A program made the position numbers and the translations under genes. From positions 1 through 64,000 of the forward strand of contig NZ_LTAQ01000001.1 of NCBI RefSeq assembly GCF_001590835.1: a DNA stretch of 64,000 nucleotides, in the 5' to 3' direction. The DNA is from Bacillus gaemokensis. Its GTDB lineage: Bacteria; Bacillota; Bacilli; Bacillales; Bacillaceae_G. This document shows, piece after piece, positions 46,261 through 55,917 of the stretch; the first letter of the stretch is position 1; every line of letters begins with the position of its first letter. The notes under the pieces were generated by a model. It was not told the DNA's origin, did no database searches, and was given only the letters and a program-made list of their open reading frames with translations.

Positions 46261-47184
46261 CTAAAAAGAAAGATGGTTAATAAAATTATCATATAAAAAA
46301 TTCCGAACATCCTTTTCACTGTATCTCTTACTCAATTCATCAATTAAATACTCATAAGATCTATATGCCTCCACACCTACAACCATCTCTGTAATCCCAT
46401 CAAAATCCGAGCCAAACCCTATGTTTTTCTCCCCTCCAAGCGCACAAATACGTTCCACATGCCGTAATATGTCATCCATATAAGCTGGTCGATGATTCGT
46501 TAAAAACTCCGGTACGAACGTCACGCCGATAACTCCGTTTTTTCGAATAAGTGCTTGTACTTGTTCATCCTTCAAATTACGTGGATGTTGGCAAAGATGA
46601 TAACAATTCGAATGTGAGGCAATTGGATATTGGGCTATCTCCATTACATCCCAAAATCCTTTTTCATTTAAATGTGACACATCTATCCATAAACGAGATG
46701 AATTAAGTTCTTCCACAACTTTTTTGCCAAAAGTGGTCAGTCCCGCGCCTCTAGTCTCCATCACACCATCAGCTAATAAATTTGCATGGTTCCACGTTAA
46801 TCCGAAAGAGCGCACTCCCAAGCGATAGAGTGTATGCAGTTTCATCATCTCTTTACCGATTGCTTCGCATCCTTCTAACGTTAAAATGACACCAATTTCA
46901 TTTTGTCCCAACTGCTTTATATCTTCTTTTTTCTGAATCAATTTCACGCTTGGTAACGATAAAATTTCCTTATAAAATATATCTATCATATTAAGTGCAA
47001 CTTCAAAACGTTGTTCATACGGTACTGTTTCTGGTACATATATGGCAAAGCACTGAACACTTCCCGCTCTTTGCTGTAATTGTTCAAACGTAATATGTAA
47101 TGTTGGATCATTTTGAAAATCCTTCTTCCCTTTCGCGCTCCATAACTGCCATAACACATCACAATGTGCATCAAAAACTTTCAA
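46261..47184 (-). CDS. Membrane dipeptidase (M19, renal-dipeptidase type)
   Basis: 307 residues from the TTG at 47184, 8 bp after AAGGGAG; longer in-frame ATGs lack an RBS. Zinc ligands fit the M19 pattern: FDAHCDVLWQ at the N-terminus, LEGCEAIG, IDVSHLNEKGFWDV, ASHSNCYHLCQHPRNL and IGFGSDFDGI. It hydrolyses dipeptides, including D-residue-containing ones. No signal peptide, so probably cytosolic. A strong terminator lies just upstream of the start, so expression may depend on read-through from spoVS or an internal promoter. Confidence 0.9.
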   Translation of the reverse strand: MKVFDAHCDVLWQLWSAKGKKDFQNDPTLHITFEQLQQRAGSVQCFAIYVPETVPYEQRFEVALNMIDIFYKEILSLPSVKLIQKKEDIKQLGQNEIGVILTLEGCEAIGKEMMKLHTLYRLGVRSFGLTWNHANLLADGVMETRGAGLTTFGKKVVEELNSSRLWIDVSHLNEKGFWDVMEIAQYPIASHSNCYHLCQHPRNLKDEQVQALIRKNGVIGVTFVPEFLTNHRPAYMDDILRHVERICALGGEKNIGFGSDFDGITEMVVGVEAYRSYEYLIDELSKRYSEKDVRNFLYDNFINHLSF

Positions 47185-47206
47185 TTCACATTCTCCCTTC
47201 ATCATA

Positions 47207-47243
47207 AAAACAACCTGTTTGCATACAAGCAAACAGGTTGTTC
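47207..47243 (-). terminator. Intrinsic terminator between spoVS and the dipeptidase gene
   Basis: AACAACCTGTTTGC and GCAAACAGGTTGTT form a 14-bp perfect stem with a 6-nt loop and T5 on the minus strand. It ends only about 20 bp before the dipeptidase start codon, over its leader. Confidence 0.9.
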
Positions 47244-47247
47244 AAAC

Positions 47248-47508
47248 TTAACGAGGTTCTACAATTAATTTTATCGCTGTACGTTCTTCACCATCAATCA
47301 TAATGTCTGTAAAAGCCGGGATACAAATTAAGTCCAAACCACTAGGCGCTACAAATCCTCTTGCAATTGCTACTGCCTTCACGGCTTGATTCAATGCACC
47401 TGCGCCAATAGCTTGAATTTCTGCTGTTCCGCGTTCGCGAATAACTCCAGCAAGTGCACCAGCTACAGAGTTAGGGACCGAAGTTGCTTTAACTTTTAAT
47501 ATTTCCAT
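47248..47508 (-). CDS. spoVS: Stage V sporulation protein S
   Basis: 86 residues, highly conserved in spore formers: MEILKVKATSVPNSVAGALA, GALNQAVKAVAIARGFVAPS, ending ERTAIKLIVEPR. An Alba-like DNA-binding fold needed to pass beyond stage V and for septation control in B. subtilis. RBS AACGAGGAGG. A sigma-H-like promoter lies upstream. Confidence 0.97.
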   Translation of the reverse strand: MEILKVKATSVPNSVAGALAGVIRERGTAEIQAIGAGALNQAVKAVAIARGFVAPSGLDLICIPAFTDIMIDGEERTAIKLIVEPR

Positions 47509-47566
47509 TCCGCGTTTCCTCCTCGTTTCTTTAAAAAGTATTAGCGATTGATTTCACTTTAACTTA

Positions 47567-47593
47567 TATTCACGAGGGCTGGCGCGTATTCCT
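47567..47593 (-). promoter_or_regulatory. Putative sigma-H promoter of spoVS
   Basis: On the minus strand: AGGAATA (47593-47587), then 14 bp, then GTGAAT (47572-47567), resembling the AGGAWWT / GAAT sigma-H pattern. B. subtilis spoVS is known to depend on sigma-H, which supports the reading. Confidence 0.6.
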
Positions 47594-47657
47594 GCTAAAT
47601 TTCTGTAATTTTTCTAAAAAATTAAAATATAATGTTTTTTCTAAATTTTAAAGTGTA

Positions 47658-48452
47658 TTATTCAAAAAATGGTTGATCATCATTGATTAAAATACGCTCA
47701 ATTTTTTTCGCTTTTCCTGTATTTGGATCTACATCAATTAATACTGCACTTAACTGTGTTCTACCATTTGTTACCTCAAAACGTACAGGTAAATTTGTTA
47801 AAAACTTCTTCAGTACAGCTTCACGATCCATACCTAAAATCCCATCATACGGGCCTGTCATTCCAACATCTGTAATATAAGCTGTCCCGCTTGGTAAAAT
47901 ACGATTATCGGCAGTTGGAACATGTGTGTGTGTTCCTACTACTGCCGTAGCACGACCATCTACATACCAGCCCAGTGCCTGTTTTTCACTTGTCGTCTCT
48001 GCATGGAAATCAATAAAGATAATATTCGTTCTTTTTTTCGCAATGTTAATCAATTCATCAACTTTTCGGAATGGACAATCGATTGGTGGAAGGAATGTAC
48101 GCCCTTGTAGGTTAATCACTGCTACTTCTGTTCCGTTACAATTGATAAAAACAAGTCCTTTTCCTGGCGTTCCTTCTGGAAAATTCGCTGGTCTTGCAAG
48201 ATATTTCGCATCATCAATAAACTCAAATACTTCACGATTATCCCACGCGTGATTTCCAAGCGTAACCGCTTGTGCACCACACTCTAAAAAGTTTCGGTAT
48301 ATTTTCTCTGTAATACCACGACCACCTGCCGCATTTTCTCCATTAATGATTGTTACAGTAGGCGTATATTTTTTCTTTAACGCCGGTACGTATTGTTGAA
48401 TCATAGCTCTTCCGGGAGATCCTACTACATCCCCAACAAATAAAATTCTCAT
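47658..48452 (-). CDS. ymdB: YmdB metallophosphoesterase
   Basis: 264 residues. Di-metal phosphodiesterase motifs: MRILFVGDVVGSPGR, INGENAAGGRGI, TLGNHAWDNREV, FIDFHAETTSEKQA, VGTHTHVPTAD. YmdB hydrolyses 2',3'-cAMP in vitro and affects the motility-to-biofilm switch in B. subtilis, where it also lies beside rny and spoVS. Cytosolic. Confidence 0.96.
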   Translation of the reverse strand: MRILFVGDVVGSPGRAMIQQYVPALKKKYTPTVTIINGENAAGGRGITEKIYRNFLECGAQAVTLGNHAWDNREVFEFIDDAKYLARPANFPEGTPGKGLVFINCNGTEVAVINLQGRTFLPPIDCPFRKVDELINIAKKRTNIIFIDFHAETTSEKQALGWYVDGRATAVVGTHTHVPTADNRILPSGTAYITDVGMTGPYDGILGMDREAVLKKFLTNLPVRFEVTNGRTQLSAVLIDVDPNTGKAKKIERILINDDQPFFE

Positions 48453-48631
48453 ATGTCTTACCCTTTCTATGTACCACTTTTTTTATAACCATACCAATTT
48501 ACTAGCTATTAGCTTGCAAGAAAAACATACTACTCATTTAAAGTTCTATTGCAAGAAAAGTTATTCTTCTGATGAGATAGAACTGATTTACAAAAGCTAT
48601 ATGTTATGTTATCTTACCCAATCCCAACACA

Positions 48632-48665
48632 AAAAAATAAAGTGGTGTTTCACCACTTTATTTTG
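48632..48665 (-). terminator. Intrinsic terminator of rny
   Basis: AAAATAAAGTGGTG, loop of three, CACCACTTTATTTT. The stem contains the rny stop codon. A and T runs on both sides. Confidence 0.85.
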
Positions 48666-50220
48666 CGTATTCCACTGCACGTGTTTCACGAATCACTGTT
48701 ACTTTAATATGCCCTGGATAATCCAGTTCATTTTCGATACGTTTTCGGATATCACGTGCTAAACGATGAGCTTCTAAATCATCGATTGTATCTGGTTTTA
48801 CCAAAATGCGAACTTCACGTCCTGCTTGAATTGCAAAAGATTTTTCTACGCCTTCATAGGACTCTGAAATCTCTTCTAACTTTTCAAGGCGACGAATATA
48901 GTTTTCAAGCGTCTCACTACGAGCTCCTGGTCTTGCAGCCGATAATGCATCTGCTGCAGCAACTAGAACTGCAATGATAGAGGTTGGTTCCGTATCACCA
49001 TGGTGAGATGCGATACTGTTTATAACAACAGGGTGCTCTTTATATTTCGTTGCGAGTTCAACGCCAATTTCCACATGACTGCCTTCTACTTCATGATCAA
49101 TTGCTTTTCCGATATCATGTAATAACCCAGCACGTCTTGCTAATTTTTCGTCCTCGCCAAGCTCTGCTGCCATAAGTCCTGTTAAGTACGCTACTTCCAT
49201 AGAGTGTTTTAGCACGTTTTGTCCATAACTTGTACGATATTTCAAACGTCCTAAAATCTTAATTAAATCTGGATGTAACCCATGGACACCCACTTCAAAC
49301 GTTGTTTGTTCTCCTACTTCGCGAATATACTCATCCACTTCACGTCTTGATTTTTCGACCATTTCTTCAATACGCGCTGGGTGAATACGTCCATCCTGTA
49401 CAAGCTTATCAAGAGCGATACGAGCTGTTTCACGACGAATTGGATCGAATCCTGATAGGATTACCGCTTCCGGCGTATCATCAATAATTAGGTCAATACC
49501 TGTTAACGTTTCTAACGTACGAATATTACGACCCTCACGCCCGATAATACGTCCCTTCATTTCGTCATTTGGAAGATTTACAACCGAAACGGTTGTTTCA
49601 GCAACATGATCAGCTGCACATCTTTGCATTGCAAGAGATAAAATCTCTTTTGCTTTCTTATCCGCTTCTTCTTTCGCACGAACTTCACTTTCTTTTACCA
49701 TAACGGCAATTTCATGAGAAATTTCACTTTCCACTTTCCCTAAAATAATTGCTTTCGCTTGTTCGCGTGTCAGATTGGAAATGCGCTCTAATTCCGTTTG
49801 CTGCTTTTGAACTAACTCTCCCACTTTGCTTTCCAACTCTTCAATCTGTTGTTGTCTCGCTACAAGAGATTCCTCTTTCTTTTCTAACATTTGCTCACGT
49901 TTATCGAGAGTTTCGTCTTTACGATCAAGGTTCTCTTCTTTTTGCATTAAACGATTTTCTTGTTTTTGTAATTCGCTTCTACGGTCACGAATTTCTAATT
50001 CAGCTTCTGTACGAAGTGTATGAATTTCATCCTTTGCTTCTAAAAGCGCCTCTTTCTTAAGTGCTTCTGCTTCACGATTCGCTTCATCTAAAATACGTCT
50101 CGCTTCATTAGCTGCACCATTAATCTTCGCTTCTGCAATAGACTTTCGAACAAAAAAGCCAACAACTGCACCGACTGTTGCAAGCAAAATGGAGATGAGC
50201 ATCCAAATTGTATTACTCAT
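48658..50220 (-). CDS. rny: Ribonuclease Y
   Basis: 520 residues. N-terminal membrane anchor ([19 protein letters not shown]), coiled coil about residues 30-200 rich in Glu/Lys/Arg, a KH RNA-binding domain ([19 protein letters not shown]) and an HD phosphodiesterase domain ([12 protein letters not shown] at ~368). It starts decay of many mRNAs at the membrane. RBS GGGGAGGTG. Its leader carries direct repeats around a hairpin. Confidence 0.97.
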   Translation of the reverse strand: MSNTIWMLISILLATVGAVVGFFVRKSIAEAKINGAANEARRILDEANREAEALKKEALLEAKDEIHTLRTEAELEIRDRRSELQKQENRLMQKEENLDRKDETLDKREQMLEKKEESLVARQQQIEELESKVGELVQKQQTELERISNLTREQAKAIILGKVESEISHEIAVMVKESEVRAKEEADKKAKEILSLAMQRCAADHVAETTVSVVNLPNDEMKGRIIGREGRNIRTLETLTGIDLIIDDTPEAVILSGFDPIRRETARIALDKLVQDGRIHPARIEEMVEKSRREVDEYIREVGEQTTFEVGVHGLHPDLIKILGRLKYRTSYGQNVLKHSMEVAYLTGLMAAELGEDEKLARRAGLLHDIGKAIDHEVEGSHVEIGVELATKYKEHPVVINSIASHHGDTEPTSIIAVLVAAADALSAARPGARSETLENYIRRLEKLEEISESYEGVEKSFAIQAGREVRILVKPDTIDDLEAHRLARDIRKRIENELDYPGHIKVTVIRETRAVEYAK

Positions 50221-50652
50221 GATTTCACCTCCCCTTGCTATGAATGAAAAAAGACTGTCGGCATGTACATTGATTTACAACGTACAGCAAAGACTGTCGC
50301 CCCGCTTTTTTAAGGGACTTTCTTCATTTCACAATTAAAATGTCATATTATTATTTCGGAAGATATAGATTCTTAATCCGAATTTTACTTCTCTTCTAGA
50401 GAAGAGTGTATCGTATATAAGAAAAAATATACATTCTCATTGTATCCATCGCATTTTTCATTGTCAAGCGTTGTCTACTTTTACTTTCTTTACCTATGCC
50501 ATACAAATCTTCGCCTATCGAGAAAAGTCTATACCCCTTAGTCCTTACAAACCTTACCAAATCACCTCTAACAAGCTAAAAAGACTCAATAAAAACCCTT
50601 ATTACACATTATAGTAAGATAAAAAATAAAAGACACGAAATCGTGTCTTTTA
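50221..50652 (-). other. rny upstream region, 432 bp
   Basis: Holds the rny promoter (50439-50467) and a leader of about 210 nt. In the leader two direct repeats CGACAGTCTT (50299-50290 and 50260-50251) flank a hairpin TGTACGTTG / CAATGTACA at 50264-50286. The recA terminator is at the right end. Confidence 0.6.
50439..50467 (-). promoter_or_regulatory. Sigma-A promoter of rny
   Basis: On the minus strand: perfect TTGACA (50467-50462), 17-bp spacer, TACAAT (50444-50439). Confidence 0.85.
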
Positions 50653-50654
50653 TT
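50625..50654 (-). terminator. Intrinsic terminator of recA
   Basis: AAAAGACACGA and TCGTGTCTTTT stem with a minimal loop and T-run on the minus strand, starting at the stop codon. Confidence 0.9.
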
Positions 50655-51684
50655 AATCAAGATTCTTTTCATCTTCTCCATTTTCAGAAGCAGAATCCTC
50701 ACCAATCCCATGATGTTCACGAATAAAGAATGCAATTTCATCCGTAAGTTCTGGATTCTCTTTTAAGAATTGCTTTGAGTTTTCACGACCTTGTCCCAAG
50801 CGCTCCTCATTATAAGAATACCAAGCACCACTTTTTTGGACAATATCCAGTTCAGAAGCCATATCTAAAATTTCACCCTGTCTTGAAATACCTTCCCCGT
50901 ACATAATATCTACTTCGGCCACACGGAAAGGCGGTGCCACTTTATTTTTCACTACTTTTATTTTTGTTTTATTACCAACAATATCATTGCCTTGCTTTAA
51001 TTGCTCAGCACGACGCACTTCAAGACGAACTGTTGAATAGAATTTCAACGCACGACCACCTGGAGTTGTTTCTGGGTTCCCGAACATAACCCCAACTTTT
51101 TCACGAATTTGGTTAATGAAGATCGCAATTGTTTTTGACTTATTAATAGCACCAGAAAGCTTACGAAGTGCCTGAGACATTAAACGAGCTTGTAAACCAA
51201 CGTGAGAGTCGCCCATTTCCCCTTCAATTTCCGCTTTTGGTACAAGAGCTGCTACAGAGTCAATTACAATAATATCAATTGCACCGCTTCGTACTAATGC
51301 TTCTGCGATTTCTAAACCTTGTTCTCCTGTATCAGGCTGTGATAATAGTAGCTCATCAATATTAACACCTAGCTTTTGTGCATATACAGGATCCATCGCA
51401 TGCTCTGCATCGATAAATGCTGCTTGTCCACCTTGACGTTGCACTTCTGCAATCGCGTGTAATGAAACTGTTGTTTTACCTGAACTTTCAGGTCCGTAAA
51501 TTTCAATAACACGCCCTCTTGGATAACCACCAACTCCAAGGGCTACATCAAGTGCTAATGAACCACTTGGAATCGTAGAAACTTTACGTTCCGCTTGTTC
51601 TCCTAATTTCATAATAGAACCTTTACCAAATTGCTTCTCTATTTGTTTTAACGCCATATCTAATGCCGCTTGACGATCGCTCAT
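50653..51684 (-). CDS. recA: Recombinase RecA
   Basis: 343 residues, full length. Walker [10 protein letters not shown] near residue 66, [16 protein letters not shown], Walker [12 protein letters not shown]2 loop region around [15 protein letters not shown], and an acidic C-terminal tail. It forms the DNA-strand-exchange filament and stimulates LexA self-cleavage. No intron is present; some relatives in the group carry one in recA. Preceded by a LexA box. Confidence 0.98.
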   Translation of the reverse strand: MSDRQAALDMALKQIEKQFGKGSIMKLGEQAERKVSTIPSGSLALDVALGVGGYPRGRVIEIYGPESSGKTTVSLHAIAEVQRQGGQAAFIDAEHAMDPVYAQKLGVNIDELLLSQPDTGEQGLEIAEALVRSGAIDIIVIDSVAALVPKAEIEGEMGDSHVGLQARLMSQALRKLSGAINKSKTIAIFINQIREKVGVMFGNPETTPGGRALKFYSTVRLEVRRAEQLKQGNDIVGNKTKIKVVKNKVAPPFRVAEVDIMYGEGISRQGEILDMASELDIVQKSGAWYSYNEERLGQGRENSKQFLKENPELTDEIAFFIREHHGIGEDSASENGEDEKNLD

Positions 51685-51717
51685 TCAAAATTCCTCCTTA
51701 GCTGAATTACTAATCTT

Positions 51718-51747
51718 ATTATACCTATTTTCGTTTCAATTTGCCAA
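51718..51747 (-). promoter_or_regulatory. Sigma-A promoter of recA
   Basis: On the minus strand: TTGGCA (51747-51742), 18-bp spacer, perfect TATAAT (51723-51718). Confidence 0.8.
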
Positions 51748-51754
51748 TAAAAAT

Positions 51755-51768
51755 CGAACATTTATTCG
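51755..51768 (-). promoter_or_regulatory. LexA (SOS) box of recA
   Basis: CGAATAAATGTTCG on the minus strand, one mismatch from the Bacillus SOS consensus CGAACRNRYGTTCG, placed 7 bp upstream of the -35. Confidence 0.85.
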
Positions 51769-51808
51769 ATTTTTTTATTTTCTATAGACAAGTTCTTCAT
51801 TTTTCGGC

Positions 51809-51850
51809 ATAAAAAAACTAGAAGAAATTTATATTTCTTCTAGTTTTTTA
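51809..51850 (-). terminator. Intrinsic terminator of cinA
   Basis: AAAACTAGAAGAAAT and ATTTCTTCTAGTTTT form a 15-bp perfect stem with a 4-nt loop and T-run; it overlaps the end of cinA. Confidence 0.88.
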
Positions 51851-53067
51851 TACAAGTGATAAAACCCATATTTTACAGAACGCTCTCGGACTTGCTGACG
51901 ACTTCCACTCAAGTTAAGAGAAACTACCTCTGTCGGTTCATCCTTTATTGCTAAACCAATAAACACAGTTCCTGGTTCTTTATTTTCCGCATTACCCGGC
52001 CCAGCCACTCCAGTGAAACTAATTCCAATATCCGCCTTCAAAAGTGCTTTTACATTTTCAGCAAGATAGCGTACGCACTGCTCACTAACCGGGCCAACTG
52101 TTTGCAATATTTCTTTAGGAACCTGTAATACATGCTGTTTCACTTCATTCTGATAACAAATTATGCCGCCTTTAAAAACAGAAGACACACCAGCATTTTC
52201 TGTCACTTGATTTCCAAAAAGACCACCCGTTAAACTTTCAGCACATGCTAAGGTGAGACCCTTTTTCTTCAATAAATCAATCGCTTTATAATGAAGAAAA
52301 TCTTGATTATACCCGTAGAAAAACTCTCCTACCCTATCTAAAATCAAGTCTTCCACACGCTGAATCAATAATTCTGCATGTTTGACATCTTGATGTTTAG
52401 CAGTCAATCTAAGTGTGACTTCTCCATCAGAAGCAAGCGGTGCAATTGTTGGATTAGTTTGTTCATCAATTAAATCTTGAACTTTCACTTCTAGTTGGGA
52501 TTCGCCAATGCCGAAAAAGCGAAGAACACGAGAATAAATACGCTCTCCAGTTGTAAAGTTACGTAAAAACGGATCTACATAATTTGTATACATCGGTGTC
52601 ATTTCTTTCGGCGGACCGGGCAATAGGATGTAGACCTTCTCATTTTTAACCAATCCCATACCTGGTGCCATACCATGGTTATTTTCAAATACAGTTGAAT
52701 CTTTTAAAACAAGTGCTTGTTTCTTATTATTCTCTGTAAACTCACGTCCAGTTCGCTTATAATACTCGCCAATTGACGTTAAGGCTACTTCATCATAAAC
52801 AAGTTCTTCACGCAAGGTAGATGCAATTGTTTCTTTCGTTAAATCATCTTTTGTCGGCCCCAATCCACCGGTGAAAATGAGTATATCTGCCCGCTTTTCA
52901 GCAACTTGAATTGCTTCTTGTAAACGATGATTATTATCACCTACAACAGTATGGTAATACACATTAATACCGATAGAAGCTAACTTTTCAGATAAAAACT
53001 TCGCATTTGTATTTGTAATTTGCCCAAGTAACAACTCTGTTCCAACCGCAATAATTTCGGCATTCAT
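51829..53067 (-). CDS. cinA: CinA: nicotinamide-nucleotide amidase / competence-damage protein
   Basis: 412 residues, the two-domain form. The N-terminal molybdopterin-binding-like domain has [20 protein letters not shown] and [15 protein letters not shown]; the C-terminal amidase domain has [16 protein letters not shown] and SFTGVAGPG. The family recycles pyridine nucleotides and in Bacillus sits just before recA, where it is linked to competence. RBS GGGGGAATCGG. Confidence 0.95.
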   Translation of the reverse strand: MNAEIIAVGTELLLGQITNTNAKFLSEKLASIGINVYYHTVVGDNNHRLQEAIQVAEKRADILIFTGGLGPTKDDLTKETIASTLREELVYDEVALTSIGEYYKRTGREFTENNKKQALVLKDSTVFENNHGMAPGMGLVKNEKVYILLPGPPKEMTPMYTNYVDPFLRNFTTGERIYSRVLRFFGIGESQLEVKVQDLIDEQTNPTIAPLASDGEVTLRLTAKHQDVKHAELLIQRVEDLILDRVGEFFYGYNQDFLHYKAIDLLKKKGLTLACAESLTGGLFGNQVTENAGVSSVFKGGIICYQNEVKQHVLQVPKEILQTVGPVSEQCVRYLAENVKALLKADIGISFTGVAGPGNAENKEPGTVFIGLAIKDEPTEVVSLNLSGSRQQVRERSVKYGFYHLYKKLEEI

Positions 53068-53087
53068 TCCGATTCCCCCATAAACTG

Positions 53088-53666
53088 CTATTTTGAGTTT
53101 ATAAAAGCAGCTCTATTTTTCCAGAAATAGTCCCAGCCAGAAATAACTGTAAAGATCAGCGCAATCCATATAAAAATATCCGCAACCGGAATATAGATTA
53201 AATTTAAAGGTACATCATGTAATAAGTACGCTGAAATCGCAATAATCTGTGTCCATGTCTTAATTTTCCCTAGCGTATTTGCTGCAACAACTTCACCAGA
53301 TCCAGCTAATACAAGACGTAAACCTGTTACAGCAAATTCACGACTAATGATTACAATAACAATCCAGGCTGGCACATACTGCATTTCTACTAGTGTAATA
53401 AGTGCAGCTGAAACAAGTAACTTATCAGCTAATGGATCAAGAAACTTTCCTAAGCTCGTTACAAGATTATACTTTCTTGCATAATGTCCATCAATCCAGT
53501 CTGTAGCTGATGCAAAAATAAAGATAAGCGCTCCTACTAAATGTTGAATTGGTAAATCTACATTTCCAATTGTATATGTTCCCCAGTTAAAAGGAGCTAA
53601 CATAACCACTAGAAAAATTGGAATTAAGCAGATTCGAGATATTGTAATTTTATTTGGTAAATTCAC
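53088..53666 (-). CDS. pgsA: Phosphatidylglycerophosphate synthase
   Basis: 192 residues with several membrane helices. The CDP-alcohol phosphotransferase motif is complete: [20 protein letters not shown] followed by LADK (D-G-x2-A-R-x8-G-x3-D-x3-D). It makes phosphatidylglycerophosphate from CDP-diacylglycerol, the essential step to phosphatidylglycerol and cardiolipin. In one run with rodZ and cinA. Confidence 0.96.
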   Translation of the reverse strand: MNLPNKITISRICLIPIFLVVMLAPFNWGTYTIGNVDLPIQHLVGALIFIFASATDWIDGHYARKYNLVTSLGKFLDPLADKLLVSAALITLVEMQYVPAWIVIVIISREFAVTGLRLVLAGSGEVVAANTLGKIKTWTQIIAISAYLLHDVPLNLIYIPVADIFIWIALIFTVISGWDYFWKNRAAFINSK

Positions 53667-53703
53667 AGCTATTCCTCCATCATGTCAAAAACATTTGTTC
53701 ATT

Positions 53704-53730
53704 GAAAAAAAGTCATCAAAGCGATGACTG
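53704..53730 (-). terminator. Hairpin terminator after rodZ
   Basis: AGTCATC, 5-nt loop, GATGACT on the minus strand followed by T6-7. It lies between rodZ and pgsA, so pgsA may partly need its own promoter or read-through. Confidence 0.75.
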
Positions 53731-54648
53731 TTATTGTACAGGTTGTCCTGCCCCTAAGTTTTTAATCACTAATCTTTGATGCATTGCCTCTTCAGCACTT
53801 ATGCCATAATCCACAACTTTACCATTTACTTTAATTTCAATATTAGGTGTATTTCCGATATTAAGTCGTATTTCTTTTTCAGCTGTTAAATTTTGCTGCG
53901 CTGTTTGTCCTGCTTCTAACGTGGCATTATAAATTTCATTACCACCTTCATTTTTAACATCTACATAACTTGTTCCTCTTGCTGTAATTTCCAGCTGTAA
54001 CTCTTTATTGTTATGAATTTCATATGTAGATACTTTCCCACTTGTCCCAACTAACTTTACTTCTTCTTGTCCAGTTGGTGGTTCTTCTTTTTTAGGCTCT
54101 TCTTTCTTTGGCTCTTCTTTCTTAGGTTCTTCTTTTTTAGACTCTTCCGCTTTTGCGCCTTCTTTCTTTTCATCTAACGGAGAATCCTTTGCTTTCTGCA
54201 CTTCAATTCGTTCACTTTTATTTTGTTGCACTTGCCCATCATCTTTTCCAGTTAGCCATTGGAATACAAACCAAACAGCTACACCTAATGCAATTACCAA
54301 CAACGCAACTAAGATTTTCGGCATATGATCCGCAATTGGAAGTGATGCAGCTTTTTGCATTGTTTCCTGCGTTTTCTGTCCCTTGGATACTTGTGGTACA
54401 TCACGAGATTCGGATTGCGGTATTACACTTTGATACTCTGTAAGCAATTCCTCTCCGTTCAAACCAACAGCATCCGCATATTGTTTAATAAATGCACGTG
54501 TATAAAACGCGCCAGGCAATATGCTATAATCGCCCTCTTCAATTGTCACTAAATAACGTTTTTGAATTCTCGTAACCTCATGTAACTGATCGATAGACAA
54601 GCCTTTCGCTTCTCTTGCTTCTTTCAGCTTTTGTCCTAATTCCGTCAC
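53731..54648 (-). CDS. rodZ: RodZ (YmfM), cell-shape protein with Cro-type HTH
   Basis: 305 residues from the GTG at 54648, 6 bp after GAGGTG; the upstream GTG at 54657 lies inside that RBS. N-terminal HTH (LGQKLKEAREAKGLSIDQLH, RIQKRYLVTIEEGDY), one membrane segment (KILVALLVIALGVAVWFVF), a charged linker with tandem KKEEP repeats, and a C-terminal DUF4115 domain outside (LQLEITARGTSYVDVKNEGG). RodZ links MreB to the wall-elongation machine. Confidence 0.92.
   Translation of the reverse strand: MTELGQKLKEAREAKGLSIDQLHEVTRIQKRYLVTIEEGDYSILPGAFYTRAFIKQYADAVGLNGEELLTEYQSVIPQSESRDVPQVSKGQKTQETMQKAASLPIADHMPKILVALLVIALGVAVWFVFQWLTGKDDGQVQQNKSERIEVQKAKDSPLDEKKEGAKAEESKKEEPKKEEPKKEEPKKEEPPTGQEEVKLVGTSGKVSTYEIHNNKELQLEITARGTSYVDVKNEGGNEIYNATLEAGQTAQQNLTAEKEIRLNIGNTPNIEIKVNGKVVDYGISAEEAMHQRLVIKNLGAGQPVQ
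54070..54140 (-). repeat. KKEEP tandem repeat inside rodZ
   Basis: Four KKEEP units in a row, 15 bp each, in the extracytoplasmic linker. The DNA copies differ at third positions, so the repeat is not recent, but it could still vary in copy number between strains. Confidence 0.85.
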
Positions 54649-54669
54649 TACTAACACCTCAATATTTCT

Positions 54670-55455
54670 TTAAAAGTCAAACATAGAGAAATTATTTTGC
54701 GTTCCTTGCTCAATTTCATCTACTAAATTATATTGAATTTCTTCATCATAATCGTTACGCAATTCAATAATATAATCAAAATCATCAAGTGTATACTCTG
54801 ATTGGCTCACAAATACATCTGGATGTTCAACAACCTTGGTTGCGGGCAATCTCATAATTTCACGAACAAGCTGCCAATGTCTTTCATTCGCACGCTTTGT
54901 TGAAACAATTCCATCTAATATAAAAATATTATCGTCGCTATACTCGTCTTCAATCAGTTGACTCCGTACAGTTTGCTTAATGAGAGTTGATGATACAAAC
55001 AACCAGCGCTTATTTGCACAAACGCTTGCAGCAACTATAGATTCCGTTTTTCCAACACGAGGCATCCCTCGTATACCGATGAGTTTATGACCCTCTTTTT
55101 TCATAAGCTCTGCCATAAAATCAACGAGTAATCCCAGTTCATCACGCACAAACCGAAATGTTTTCTTATCGTCTGCATCTCGTTGTATGTACCTACCATG
55201 CCTAACTGCTAACCTGTCTCTAAGCTTTGGCGGACGATATTTCGTTACTGTTATATTATCCATCGTATTTAAAATTGATTCAAGTCTAGAGATTTGCTCT
55301 TGATTATCACACATAAGCAAAAGTCCGCGCCGAGCATTATCTACACCATTAATTGTGACAATATTAATGCCAAGCATACCGATTAACGAAGAAACGTCAC
55401 CAAGCAAGCCAGGTCGGTTTTTATGTATTTCATATTCAAAATACCATTCAATCAT
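54670..55455 (-). CDS. ymfK: YmfK, DUF3388 protein with N-terminal ACT-like domain
   Basis: 261 residues. Residues 1-75 look like an ACT ligand-binding domain (HKNRPGLLGDVSSLIGMLGI). The rest is DUF3388, with a P-loop-like GMPRVGKTES at about residue 130-139 and an Asp-rich IFILDG. The function is unknown. Located between rodZ and ymfJ as in B. subtilis. Confidence 0.88.
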   Translation of the reverse strand: MIEWYFEYEIHKNRPGLLGDVSSLIGMLGINIVTINGVDNARRGLLLMCDNQEQISRLESILNTMDNITVTKYRPPKLRDRLAVRHGRYIQRDADDKKTFRFVRDELGLLVDFMAELMKKEGHKLIGIRGMPRVGKTESIVAASVCANKRWLFVSSTLIKQTVRSQLIEDEYSDDNIFILDGIVSTKRANERHWQLVREIMRLPATKVVEHPDVFVSQSEYTLDDFDYIIELRNDYDEEIQYNLVDEIEQGTQNNFSMFDF

Positions 55456-55557
55456 TCAAGATCACTCCCCTTGCTCACTTTACACCTACGTACTATATTA
55501 TATGATTTCACGTTAATAGGGAAGATAAATGTATAATCAAATAAAGGTATTTTCAAC

Positions 55558-55592
55558 ATAAAAAAAAAGAGAGGATTTTCTCCTCCCTTTTT
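55558..55592 (-). terminator. Intrinsic terminator of ymfJ
   Basis: GGGAGGAGAAAATCCTCTC followed by T9 on the minus strand; short stem, very strong T-run. Confidence 0.85.
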
Positions 55593-55841
55593 TTACTTAT
55601 GTTGTACAAACTTCACCATTAAATTCGCAATTGTATGTTGCTCTTTTTCATCAGCAACTTTCCAAAGCTCTGCTAATAACTTTTCTTGATCATTACGAGC
55701 TTCTACTTCATTAGCTAAGTAATCCCCAACACGAAATGCCATATCTGAAACAGCACCGCCGTCAAGCCCTTTCCCCTCTGCTTGTTCTAAACGTTCTCCT
55801 AAAAAACTCTTCCATTGATCAAAGTTGTCTAATACTGACAT
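55593..55841 (-). CDS. ymfJ: YmfJ, DUF3243 protein
   Basis: 82 residues from the ATG at 55841, 8 bp after GTGAGGTG. Helical: FDQWKSFLGERLEQAEGKGL, AFRVGDYLANEVEARNDQEK. Matches B. subtilis YmfJ, function unknown. Conserved neighbour of ymfI and ymfK. Confidence 0.88.
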   Translation of the reverse strand: MSVLDNFDQWKSFLGERLEQAEGKGLDGGAVSDMAFRVGDYLANEVEARNDQEKLLAELWKVADEKEQHTIANLMVKFVQHK

Positions 55842-55917
55842 CAATTAAGCACCTCACTAGTAAGTAATCAAATCATACTTAATTTGTCCGATCCTTCATT
55901 TTTTATGTACGTATTTT

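Noticed and set aside
49749-50060. 103-codon plus frame opposite rny
   Set aside because: Antisense of the coiled-coil region of rny, whose biased codons keep the opposite strand open.
50653-51684. Possible intron or intein in recA
   Set aside because: Some relatives have one, but this recA is one uninterrupted 343-residue frame with all motifs.
54070-54140. Short regular repeats as a possible CRISPR array
   Set aside because: 15-bp coding repeats (KKEEP) inside rodZ without spacers.
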